Shown: piece after piece, positions 6,849 through 12,218 of the stretch | How the letters are laid out: each line of letters opens with the position of its first letter | Numbering within the stretch: position 1 is the stretch's first letter | From: an uncultured Oscillospiraceae bacterium | Lineage (GTDB): Bacteria > Bacillota_A > Clostridia > Oscillospirales > Oscillospiraceae | NCBI GenBank assembly: GCA_944387745.1 | Contig: CALXGD010000031.1 | Location: 1 to 12,218 of the forward strand | Direction: 5' to 3' | Length of the DNA stretch: 12,218 bases | Notes under the pieces: model-generated | The model's database searches: none | Seen by the model: the letters and a program-made list of their open reading frames with translations, nothing else | Told to the model about the DNA's origin: nothing | Program-made: the position numbers and the translations under genes

Positions 6849-6878
6849 TCACTCAAGAAGTGAGCGAAATATATCACA
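6838..6878 (+). repeat. 18-base inverted repeat, probable operator
   Basis: TGTGATATATTTCACTCA (6838-6855) and TGAGCGAAATATATCACA (6861-6878) are inverted copies matching at 17 of 18 positions, with a 5-base spacer. The repeat covers the -10 box and start site of the promoter at 6820-6848. It lies about 80 bases from the divergent spoIIIA promoter. As DNA it looks like a repressor site, most simply for the XRE protein encoded by the same operon. As RNA it could also form a hairpin near the 5' end. Confidence 0.8.
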
Positions 6879-6908
6879 GCCTAAACTGACACAGAGAGGA
6901 GCTATCGT

Positions 6909-7262
6909 ATGAAACATCCCTTCAACTACCTGGGGCTGCTGTCCCTTCCCGCCGCAGCCGCCCTGCTGTACTTCCCCACCGGGCGGGTGGACTTTATCGG
7001 CTTTCTGGGTTTTCTGGCCTTTTTCCGGTACTTCTGGGTGAATCCGGACGAGCTGTTTCTACTCACCCTGCGCCGATCGGCCACCGCCGCTTATCTGCTC
7101 CAGTGCGTCACGTTGGCCCCCTTCATGCTGGTGTTCTATGTCCTGGACTCCCGCAGCAACCCGGTGGGCCCGGCCCTGGCCGCCAGCTTTGCCGCCGCCC
7201 TGGTGTTCTTCTGCCTCCACCACAGCTGGCTGGAGTGGAAGGAGATGAGGGAGAGCGCATGA
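6909..7262 (+). CDS. DUF3796-like small membrane protein
   Basis: This 117-residue protein has about four hydrophobic helices (about 7-22, 27-43, 57-80, 85-104) and a charged C-terminal tail ([11 protein letters not shown]). The opening [17 protein letters not shown], the repeated [14 protein letters not shown] and the following NPDELF resemble the DUF3796 family, whose members often start with NYLGFLG-like repeats and an FFR.KPDELF motif and sit next to small XRE regulators. The family call is from memory of that pattern. The ATG at 6909 has GAGGAG about seven bases upstream. It overlaps the next gene as ATGA, so the two are co-translated. The biochemical role is unknown; the pairing suggests a membrane partner or sensor for the XRE protein, which is inference. 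Confidence 0.85.
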   Translation: MKHPFNYLGLLSLPAAAALLYFPTGRVDFIGFLGFLAFFRYFWVNPDELFLLTLRRSATAAYLLQCVTLAPFMLVFYVLDSRSNPVGPALAASFAAALVFFCLHHSWLEWKEMRESA

Positions 7263-7456
7263 GCCTGACCACTAAAATCCGAGAGTACCGGGCCCGGGAC
7301 AGACTCAGCCAGGAGGAGCTGGCCCAGAAGGTGGGGGTGCGCCGGGAGACCATCGGCAACCTGGAGAACGGGAAGTACAACCCCTCCCTGAAGCTGGCCA
7401 TGGACATCGCCAAGGTGTTCGGCTGCACGGTGGAGGACCTGTTTTTCTTTGACTGA
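7259..7456 (+). CDS. Small XRE-family DNA-binding regulator
   Basis: A 65-residue protein made almost only of a Cro/C1-type helix-turn-helix domain. Helices 2 and 3 fall in [28 protein letters not shown] (about 16-43), and the tail [20 protein letters not shown] is typical of the small YvaO/YozG-like group. The ATG at 7259 overlaps the membrane-protein stop as ATGA and follows a purine-rich GAGGGAG. There is no separate sensor or dimer domain, so any signal is likely to come from elsewhere, possibly from the membrane protein encoded just before it. The palindrome over their shared promoter is a natural candidate for its binding site. Confidence 0.93.
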   Translation: MSLTTKIREYRARDRLSQEELAQKVGVRRETIGNLENGKYNPSLKLAMDIAKVFGCTVEDLFFFD

Positions 7457-7680
7457 GGCTTCCGCCCGCTCCGCAGGGAAACTCCGGTTTCAGGTTGTAC
7501 ATTTCCGTGCAAATAGCAGGTATAGTAACAGTAACAGTATAGTAAGTGTAAATGTAAATGTGATGTTCTGTCATGTGCGGTGTGGTGCCGCCGGCGGTGC
7601 GGCGGGGGGGAGAGAAAATTTTTTAAAAGACGGAGGCGGGGGCCGATTTGGCCGGCGGGGAGCCGTCCTCCCTGTAAGCC
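7457..7680 (+). other. Non-coding stretch after the XRE gene
   Basis: There is no gene here. After the XRE stop there is an AT-rich low-complexity tract (7521-7565). A very GC-rich stretch follows, with a G7 run near 7604-7610, an AAAATTTTTTAAAA block near 7615-7628 and a GACGG/CCGTC dyad (about 7629-7667). Short open frames exist on both strands but have arginine/proline/glycine-rich translations without family features or ribosome sites. No promoter with a good -35/-10 pair was found. Confidence 0.5.
7521..7565 (+). repeat. AT-rich low-complexity tract with short tandem units
   Basis: TATAGTAA occurs at 7521-7528 and again 17 bases later at 7538-7545, with AGTAAC AGTAAC between. Two tandem GTAAAT units follow. 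The tract is far poorer in GC than its surroundings. TATAGT could serve as a -10 box, but no -35 at proper distance was seen. Confidence 0.5.
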
Positions 7681-7805
7681 TGCGCCTAGAGAGGTCTGAA
7701 AAAAGACCTGCCGCGAAACGGGAGCTCTGCACCAATCTATCCCTGTGAGCCAGCGGGCACACTGGTGCGCAATTTGTGTTTGGAGCCTGAGAGATGAATT
7801 CCCAC
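7681..7805 (+). ncRNA. Candidate structured RNA or structured 3' UTR
   Basis: Just before a strong terminator, several complementary segments could fold together. They are a hairpin AGGTCT/AGACCT (7691-7708), a CCG/CGG stem after it, AGAG (7688-7691) with CTCT (7715-7718) closing both, CACCA (7720-7724) with TGGTG (7763-7767) around an inner GTG-A-GCC/GGC-A-CAC stem, and TGCGC (7681-7685) with GCGCA (7767-7771). Together they would make a multibranched fold. I compared it from memory with 6S, tmRNA, RNase P, SRP and common riboswitches and recognised none. It may simply be the 3' UTR of the XRE gene. Confidence 0.25.
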
Positions 7806-7837
7806 AAAAACGGCCGCCCACAGGGGCGGCCGTTTTT
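7806..7837. terminator. Strong bidirectional terminator
   Basis: AAAAA, then CGGCCGCCC (7811-7819), loop ACAG, GGGCGGCCG (7824-7832), then TTTTT. The stem is perfect, and A and T runs on the two sides make it work in both directions. On the plus strand it ends the XRE transcript or the candidate RNA; on the minus strand it ends the serine hydrolase-capA operon, 51 bases after the capA stop. Confidence 0.95.
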
Positions 7838-7888
7838 CTTGAAATGACAGAGCGCTTGGGTACTGCGCCCTTTTGTTCTACAACTGCA

Positions 7889-9121
7889 TCAGGGGAGACC
7901 CAGGTCCCCCTCCGCCCCTAAAATGGAGTGGCAGTGCTCCAGAGCCGACTGGAGCTCCTGATTCTCAGAGGCGGTGAGGGCCAGACCGCCCGCCTCCTGG
8001 TCCGCCAGGGCCCGGTGGATGTTTACCAGATACCGCTGCTGTCCGGCGGGCTGACTGTTCCGGTGGAGCATGTAGTAGGGCTCATAGCCCACGGCGGTGA
8101 CCCGCGTATCTCCGGCGGCGGGGTCCTTGGTCAGCTCCAGCTCCAGCAGGGCCGTGGTCCGCGTCTCCAGCTCCTGCTGGTTGGAGAGAAAGTTCCCCAG
8201 GGAATAGCACACAAAGCTGGTGCGGGGCTCCCCGTCCCACCCGGTGACGGAGAGAAACTCATAGGGTTGCAGCACGTGGGGGTGGTTGCCCAGAATCAGG
8301 TCGGCCCCCTGCTCCGCCAAAAATTGGGCCAGAGAGGTCTGATATTGGTTGGGGGCGTCCTGGTACTCCGTGCCCCAGTGGATGAGTACGGCGATGAGGT
8401 CAGTGTCCAGAGCCCTGGCCTCGGTCAAGTCGGCGGCCAGGCGGTCGTAGTCCGGCTGGGACAGGGTGGTGAAGTAATCCAGATTGTATACGTTGACGGC
8501 GTACTCCTCCCCCTCCGGGAGGCGGAACCCATTCAGACCGTAGGTGTAGCACAGAAAGGCGATGGAGATGTCGTCGATCTCCGCCACATAGATGCCCTGG
8601 GAGTCGTCCAGCTCCTCCTGGGAGCGGCAAGTGCCCACATGGGCCAGGCCCACCTCGTCCAGCACATCCAGGGTGCGGAATACACCCCGAGTTCCCTGGT
8701 CCAGGCTGTGGTTATTAGCGGTGGAGACCAGGTCGAAGCCCGCCTCCTTCAGATCGGCTGCCAGGGCGTCAGGGGAGTTGAAGGTGGGAAAGCCCGAGTA
8801 GTGGGGGCCGCCCGCCAGGACGGTCTCCAGGTTGGCCAGGGCGTAGTCCACTCCGGACAGCTGCTCCGCCGCCTCCTGGAGCATGTGTCGGTAGCTGTAG
8901 GAGCCGGAGGCGGCCACAAAGGCGTCCTGTGTGATGGGCATATGGCTCATCACATCCCCCGCCGCCAGCAGACGGATTGCCGTGGGCTCCGGCTCCGGGG
9001 CGGGGACGGAGGCTGCGGGGGCGGGAGCAGGAGCGGCTTCTGCCGACTCCACCGGATTTGTGGGGGCACAGCCGGAGAGCAGCGCCAGGCACAGAAGCAG
9101 GGAAAGGATGTGTTTTTTCAT
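7889..9121 (-). CDS. CapA-family lipoprotein
   Basis: A 410-residue secreted protein of the CapA (PGA_cap) family, a metallophosphatase-like fold named after the poly-gamma-glutamate capsule protein. The N-terminus is a lipoprotein signal with lipobox LLSGC (Cys18), followed by an Ala/Pro/Glu linker (about 20-48). The catalytic-type motifs are in order: AAGDVMSH (53-60), ANLETVLAG (96-104), STANNHSLDQG (133-143), IHWGTEY (247-253), GNHPHVLQ (278-285) and SLGNFLSN (307-314). The ATG at 9119-9121 has GGAGG ten bases upstream and overlaps the stop of the serine hydrolase gene as ATGA. No capB or capC lies near, so a role in capsule synthesis is not supported here. An enzyme or anchor acting on a surface polymer is inferred. 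The longer open frame upstream is a shadow. Confidence 0.93.
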   Translation of the reverse strand: MKKHILSLLLCLALLSGCAPTNPVESAEAAPAPAPAASVPAPEPEPTAIRLLAAGDVMSHMPITQDAFVAASGSYSYRHMLQEAAEQLSGVDYALANLETVLAGGPHYSGFPTFNSPDALAADLKEAGFDLVSTANNHSLDQGTRGVFRTLDVLDEVGLAHVGTCRSQEELDDSQGIYVAEIDDISIAFLCYTYGLNGFRLPEGEEYAVNVYNLDYFTTLSQPDYDRLAADLTEARALDTDLIAVLIHWGTEYQDAPNQYQTSLAQFLAEQGADLILGNHPHVLQPYEFLSVTGWDGEPRTSFVCYSLGNFLSNQQELETRTTALLELELTKDPAAGDTRVTAVGYEPYYMLHRNSQPAGQQRYLVNIHRALADQEAGGLALTASENQELQSALEHCHSILGAEGDLGLP

Positions 9122-10380
9122 GGCCGGCGCGCCTCCATCTCTTCGTATAGCCGCTCCGACAGGCGCGCAGGCAGGGCGTAGAGCCCACGCTGGTCTACCT
9201 GCCGGGGGGCGCCAGTGGTGATGACCACCACACCGTCCCCGGTGTCCGGGTCGTAGGAGAGCAGGGAATAGACCCCATAGGCGCTGCCTGTGTGGTAGTA
9301 GAGCTGGTCCCGGCCCAGCAGGTCCTCCTGCCGCCGCAGAATCAGGCACTGGTCAAAGGGGGAGGTATCCCCCGGGTCCACGGTGAATTGGGCCCTCTCC
9401 ATCTCAGCCACCGACTCCGGGGAGAGGTAGGAGACGCCCTCATAGGCGCCGTCGTTGGCCAGCAGGGAGACCAGCTTGGCCAGGTCCGGGGCGCTGATAG
9501 TGAGCCCGCCGGGAAAATAGGAGGCCCCCAGGCCGATCTCATCGGGGACGGTTTGGCCGGTCTGCTGCTGGGGGCTGCGCATCACGTTTCCCTGGGAATC
9601 ATAGAGGGAGCTCACCTCCTCAGCCTCCAGATTCCCCGCGTGGAGGGAGGCCCGGATGCCCATGGGCTGGAGGAAGCGATCCTGGAAATAGTGGTCCAGC
9701 AGCTGGCCGGAGGCCAGCTCCAGGGTGGTGCCCAGGATGCTGGCACCGAAATTGCTGTAGTGCCAGGCCTCCGCTGTCCCAGGCTCCACATCCCGCCAGG
9801 GGGAGCCGGACAGAAGGCCCTCCAGCTTGGACAGCCCCCGGGTCACCTCAAAGTCCTTCAGTCCGGAGGAGTGGGACATGAGGGTGCGCAGGGTGGGCTG
9901 GGTCTGGGCGTAGGGGTCCTGGACAGAGGACCCCCACCAGGAGGACAGGGGGGCGTCCAGGTCAGCCAGGCCGTCCTCCGCCATGGCCAGGGCGCACAGA
10001 CCCAAGGCGGTCTTGCTGAGGGAGGCCGCCCGGATCTTGGTCTCTGGTGTCATCTCCCGGACGTCTTTCACGGCCCAGCCCCAGGCTGCGCCGGCGCCGG
10101 GTGTCCCATTCTCGATTACCGCCAGGGAGACCCCCGCAGCGGAATACTCAGCCATCACCTCGTCCAGAACGGCGGTCAAATCCTCCTGAGTGAGGGGCTG
10201 GGGCTCCGGCTGGGGTTCCTCCGGGACCTCCGGAGGGGTGTGCTCCAGGGGGAGCTCCTCTGCCCAGGCGGAGACAGCGGGCTCCTGGGAAGGGGGCGCC
10301 TCCTGGGGCGCTTGACAGGCGGACAGGGGGATCAACAGAGCTCCCAGGGCCGCCAGTGCGACTCTAATTCGCAGGTGCAT
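9118..10380 (-). CDS. Serine hydrolase lipoprotein, beta-lactamase / penicillin-binding type
   Basis: A 420-residue secreted serine hydrolase of the class C beta-lactamase-like family (which includes D,D-peptidases and esterases). It has a lipoprotein signal with lipobox LSAC (Cys22), a Pro/Glu-rich linker (about 24-62), then the hydrolase domain. The catalytic motif SxxK is SLSK at 120-123, the YxN motif is YSN at 208-210, and HTG at 363-365 stands for the KTG box. The motif LMSHSSGL (167-174) is also typical. All three active-site motifs are present, so it should be active; the substrate cannot be told, with peptidoglycan stem peptides or other D-amino-acid peptides being possible. The ATG at 10378-10380 has AAAGGAAG about ten bases upstream. 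It is the first gene of a two-gene operon with the CapA protein. Confidence 0.92.
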   Translation of the reverse strand: MHLRIRVALAALGALLIPLSACQAPQEAPPSQEPAVSAWAEELPLEHTPPEVPEEPQPEPQPLTQEDLTAVLDEVMAEYSAAGVSLAVIENGTPGAGAAWGWAVKDVREMTPETKIRAASLSKTALGLCALAMAEDGLADLDAPLSSWWGSSVQDPYAQTQPTLRTLMSHSSGLKDFEVTRGLSKLEGLLSGSPWRDVEPGTAEAWHYSNFGASILGTTLELASGQLLDHYFQDRFLQPMGIRASLHAGNLEAEEVSSLYDSQGNVMRSPQQQTGQTVPDEIGLGASYFPGGLTISAPDLAKLVSLLANDGAYEGVSYLSPESVAEMERAQFTVDPGDTSPFDQCLILRRQEDLLGRDQLYYHTGSAYGVYSLLSYDPDTGDGVVVITTGAPRQVDQRGLYALPARLSERLYEEMEARRP

Positions 10381-10407
10381 GGGTCAGGACTTCCTTTCTA
10401 TGGGGCG

Positions 10408-10417
10408 TTTTGTCGAA
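10408..10417 (+). promoter_or_regulatory. Possible Spo0A box
   Basis: TTTTGTCGAA contains the Spo0A core TGTCGAA with its preferred upstream T bases. It lies just downstream of the -10 box (10429-10434) of the serine hydrolase operon, about +5 to +14, where a bound protein would repress. A 7-base match can occur by chance in 12 kb; the extended match and promoter position make it more notable. Confidence 0.35.
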
Positions 10418-10428
10418 TCGTGCCCTCT

Positions 10429-10457
10429 ATTATAGACGAAAGAGAGGGGGAGGACAA
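10429..10457 (-). promoter_or_regulatory. Sigma-A promoter for the serine hydrolase-capA operon
   Basis: On the minus strand: -35 TTGTCC (10452-10457), 17-base spacer, perfect -10 TATAAT (10429-10434). Start near 10422 gives a leader of about 42 bases. Confidence 0.8.
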
Positions 10458-10498
10458 GCCCCACAGAGCTCACTGGGGCGAAAGGGCCGCAGAGCCTC

Positions 10499-10528
10499 TT
10501 GACAGAGGGGGCAGGTTCGGCTTTTAAT
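10499..10528 (+). promoter_or_regulatory. Sigma-A promoter for the aldo/keto reductase gene
   Basis: Perfect -35 TTGACA (10499-10504), 18-base spacer, -10 TTTAAT (10523-10528). It fires divergently from the serine hydrolase promoter, with about 40 bases between the two -35 boxes. Confidence 0.7.
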
Positions 10529-10574
10529 AGACACAGAAGAACCGGCTGCGGGAGCGTAAAGGAGGAATGTATCT

Positions 10575-11591
10575 ATGACAACAGTACGGCTGGGACGCAC
10601 GGGGCTGACCGTGTGCAAGCAGGGCTTCGGCTGTCTGCCCATCCAGCGCATTTCAAAAGAAGAGGCGGTCAAGCTGCTCCGCCGGGCCTGCGACGGGGGG
10701 ATCAACTACTTCGACACCGCTCGATCCTACACCGACAGCGAGGAGAAGGTGGGGGCGGCCTTTGCCGGCATGAGAGACAAGGTGATTCTGGCCACCAAGA
10801 CGGCGGCCGTCACAGCGGAGGGCTTTTGGCGGGACCTGGAGACCAGCCTGCGCAATTTACAGACCGACTACATCGACGTCTACCAGTTCCACAATCCCCC
10901 CTTCTGCCCCAAGCCCGGCGGGGAGGACGGGCTGTATGACGCCGCCCTGGAGGCCAAGCGCCAGGGGAAGATCCGCTTCCTCTCCATCACGAACCACCGC
11001 CTGGCCGTGGCCCATGAGAGCATCGACTCGGGGCTGTACGACACGCTGCAGTTTCCCTACAGCTACCTGTCCGGTCCCAAGGATCAAGAGCTGGTGGAAA
11101 AGTGCCGGGCGGCGGATATGGGCTTTATTGCCATGAAAGCCCTGTCCGGCGGCCTCATCCGGGATGGGCTGGCCGCAGCCGCCTTCATGGAGCAGCAGCC
11201 CACTGTACTGCCCATCTGGGGCGTCCAGCACGGCTGGGAGCTGGAGCAGTTCCTGTCCTGCATCGGCGCGCCTCCTGCTCTCACGCCGGAGCGTCAGGCC
11301 GTGATCCACAAGGACCGGAAGGAACTGGCCGGGGATTTCTGCCGGGGCTGTGGCTACTGTATGCCCTGCCCGGCTGGCATCGCGATTAGCAACTGCGCCC
11401 GGATGATCCTGATGCTCCGCCGCGCGCCGGCGGCGGACTGGCTGAGTCCCAAGTGGCAGGAGAAGATGAAGAAAATCGAGGACTGCCGCCACTGCGGGGC
11501 CTGTACAGCCAAGTGTCCCTACGGTCTGGACACCCCTCGGCTGCTGGAGGAAAATTACCGGGACTATCTGAAAATCCTGGCGGAGCAATGA
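10575..11591 (+). CDS. Aldo/keto reductase with C-terminal 4Fe-4S ferredoxin-like region
   Basis: A 338-residue predicted oxidoreductase. The N-terminal part (about 1-235) is an aldo/keto reductase barrel with the tetrad Asp47, Tyr52, Lys75 and His106 (in FDTARSY, ATKT and VYQFHN). The C-terminal region carries two cysteine clusters, CRGCGYCMPCP (Cys256, 259, 262, 265) and CRHCGACTAKCPYG (Cys304, 307, 310, 314), as in ferredoxin-type Fe-S folds. Together these suggest reduction of an aldehyde or ketone with electrons passed through Fe-S centres, but substrate and electron donor are unknown. The ATG at 10575 has GGAGG nine bases upstream. It is a single-gene unit with its own promoter and terminator. 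This fused form is common in anaerobic Clostridia. Confidence 0.95.
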   Translation: MTTVRLGRTGLTVCKQGFGCLPIQRISKEEAVKLLRRACDGGINYFDTARSYTDSEEKVGAAFAGMRDKVILATKTAAVTAEGFWRDLETSLRNLQTDYIDVYQFHNPPFCPKPGGEDGLYDAALEAKRQGKIRFLSITNHRLAVAHESIDSGLYDTLQFPYSYLSGPKDQELVEKCRAADMGFIAMKALSGGLIRDGLAAAAFMEQQPTVLPIWGVQHGWELEQFLSCIGAPPALTPERQAVIHKDRKELAGDFCRGCGYCMPCPAGIAISNCARMILMLRRAPAADWLSPKWQEKMKKIEDCRHCGACTAKCPYGLDTPRLLEENYRDYLKILAEQ

Positions 11592-11602
11592 TAAAACAAC
11601 GC

Positions 11603-11640
11603 GGGAACGGCCCCTGGCTTTGTGGCCAGGAGCCGTTCCC
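11603..11640. terminator. Long-stem hairpin terminator between convergent genes
   Basis: A 16-base stem GGGAACGGCCCCTGGC / GCCAGGAGCCGTTCCC with one mismatch (a G-U pair on the minus strand) and a 6-base loop. On the minus strand it is followed by GCGTTGTTTTAT, a fair T run, so it best serves thrS; on the plus strand ATATCTTTAA follows. It lies 12 bases after the aldo/keto reductase stop. Confidence 0.8.
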
Positions 11641-11654
11641 ATATCTTTAACTTG

Positions 11655-11681
11655 GGGGGCGTTGCCCCCGGTTTCTCTTTT
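11655..11681 (+). terminator. Second terminator for the aldo/keto reductase gene
   Basis: GGGGGC-GTT-GCCCCC (11655-11669) followed by GGTTTCTCTTTT. The stem is short but perfect and GC only. The T-rich tail reaches into the thrS stop codon. Confidence 0.6.
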
Positions 11682-12218
11682 ACCAGATGGCCTTGGTGCG
11701 CACGTCCTCTGCGATGATGACCTCGAAGTCGGCCAGGGACATGGCCCCCTTGTCCTCGCCGGAGCGCAGGCGCAGGGAGACGGTCTGGTTCTCCATGTCC
11801 CGGTCGCCCACCACCAGCATATAGGGGATCTTCTCCAGGGTGGCCTCCCGGATCTTTTTGCCGATCTTCTCGTTCCGGCCGTCCACCTCCACCCGGAAGC
11901 CCTTGGCGTCCAGGTCGGCGGCGATCTGTTCGGCGTACTCCGCCGCCCGGTCAGTGACGGGGAGCACCTTCACCTGGACGGGGGCCAGCCAGGCGGGGAA
12001 GGCCCCGGCGAAGTGCTCGGTGATGACGCCGATGAATCGCTCGATGGAGCCCAGCACCACCCGGTGGATCATCACGGGGCGGTGTTTCTGGCCGTCCTCG
12101 CCGGTGTACTCCAGCTCGAAGCGCTCGGGCAGCTGGGAGTCCAGCTGGATGGTGCCGCACTGCCAGGTGCGGCCCAGGGAGTCGGCCAGGTGGAAGTCCA
12201 GCTTGGGCCCGTAGAAGG
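11680..12218 (-). CDS. thrS: Threonyl-tRNA synthetase, C-terminal part (5' end outside window)
   Basis: This enzyme joins threonine to its tRNA. The 179 residues present cover the end of the class II catalytic core, starting FYGPKLDFHLADSLGRTWQCGTIQLDSQLPERFELEY, with class II motif 3 in HRVVLGSIERFIGVITEHF. The anticodon-binding domain follows (AWLAPVQVKVLPVTDRAAEYAEQI through to the end). The frame is open to the window edge, so the true start and the N-terminal TGS and editing domains lie to the right. An internal ATG at 12075 is not the start, because conserved catalytic sequence continues before it. The stop TAA is at 11680-11682. The gene converges on the aldo/keto reductase gene. Any T-box leader would be outside this window. 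Confidence 0.97.
   Translation of the reverse strand, partial: FYGPKLDFHLADSLGRTWQCGTIQLDSQLPERFELEYTGEDGQKHRPVMIHRVVLGSIERFIGVITEHFAGAFPAWLAPVQVKVLPVTDRAAEYAEQIAADLDAKGFRVEVDGRNEKIGKKIREATLEKIPYMLVVGDRDMENQTVSLRLRSGEDKGAMSLADFEVIIAEDVRTKAIW

Noticed and set aside
7521..7565. A CRISPR-like repeat array
   Set aside because: The repeat units are only 6-8 bases and mostly tandem, with no spacers of regular length and no cas genes.
7449..7748. A 99-codon plus-strand frame after the XRE gene
   Set aside because: It starts with TTG inside the XRE gene, has an Arg/Gly-rich low-complexity translation and runs through the repeat tract and hairpins.
7681..7837. 6S RNA, tmRNA, RNase P RNA or a known riboswitch
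   Set aside because: None of the conserved sequence blocks of these classes that I can recall are present, so no class name is given.
7928..9181. A 417-codon plus-strand frame
   Set aside because: It is the antisense shadow of the CapA gene, whose motifs and lipobox are unambiguous. It has no ribosome site.
9292..10527. A 411-codon plus-strand frame
   Set aside because: It is the antisense shadow of the serine hydrolase gene, which has SxxK, YxN and HTG motifs, and it also spans two promoters.
11680..12075. A 131-residue stand-alone protein starting at an internal ATG
   Set aside because: The same frame continues upstream with conserved threonyl-tRNA synthetase catalytic sequence to the window edge.

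Overview
The window looks like chromosomal DNA of a GC-rich, endospore-forming Clostridia bacterium, most like the Oscillospiraceae (Flavonifractor, Intestinimonas or Pseudoflavonifractor type). Three things suggest this: a complete eight-gene spoIIIA sporulation operon, sigma-A promoters with a 17-base spacer next to AGGAGG-type ribosome sites, and GC-rich coding DNA. The family-level placement is inference from gene content and composition. No alignment was run.

Positions 1-6760 are read on the minus strand. In transcription order this block starts at a candidate sigma-E promoter (6731-6759). It continues through spoIIIAA-AB-AC-AD-AE-AF-AG-AH, mostly joined by 4-base ATGA overlaps. A second promoter (1845-1873) then drives an Asp23/Gls24 (YqhY-like) gene that ends at a terminator (1306-1338). 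A third promoter (1213-1241) and a leader of about 215 bases precede rny (RNase Y), whose 3' end lies outside the window. The SpoIIIA proteins build the mother-cell half of the channel linking mother cell and forespore: AA is the ATPase, AB-AF are membrane parts, and AG and AH are ring-forming bitopic proteins.

Positions 6780-7840 hold a small plus-strand module. A strong promoter overlapped by an 18-base near-perfect palindrome (with a third copy of the arm upstream) drives a DUF3796-like membrane protein and an overlapping 65-residue XRE-type DNA-binding protein. About 350 non-coding bases follow, part of which may fold as a structured RNA, then a strong bidirectional terminator. The operator-like repeats lie between this module and the divergent spoIIIA operon, so the XRE protein could regulate itself and possibly spoIIIA.

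Positions 7889-10457 (minus) are a two-gene operon for surface lipoproteins: a serine hydrolase of the beta-lactamase / penicillin-binding type, and a CapA-family protein. Its promoter carries a match to the Spo0A box. Divergently, positions 10499-11591 (plus) encode an aldo/keto reductase with a C-terminal ferredoxin-like Fe-S region. The convergent gene at the right edge (11680-12218, minus) is the 3' part of thrS, with hairpin terminators between the two.
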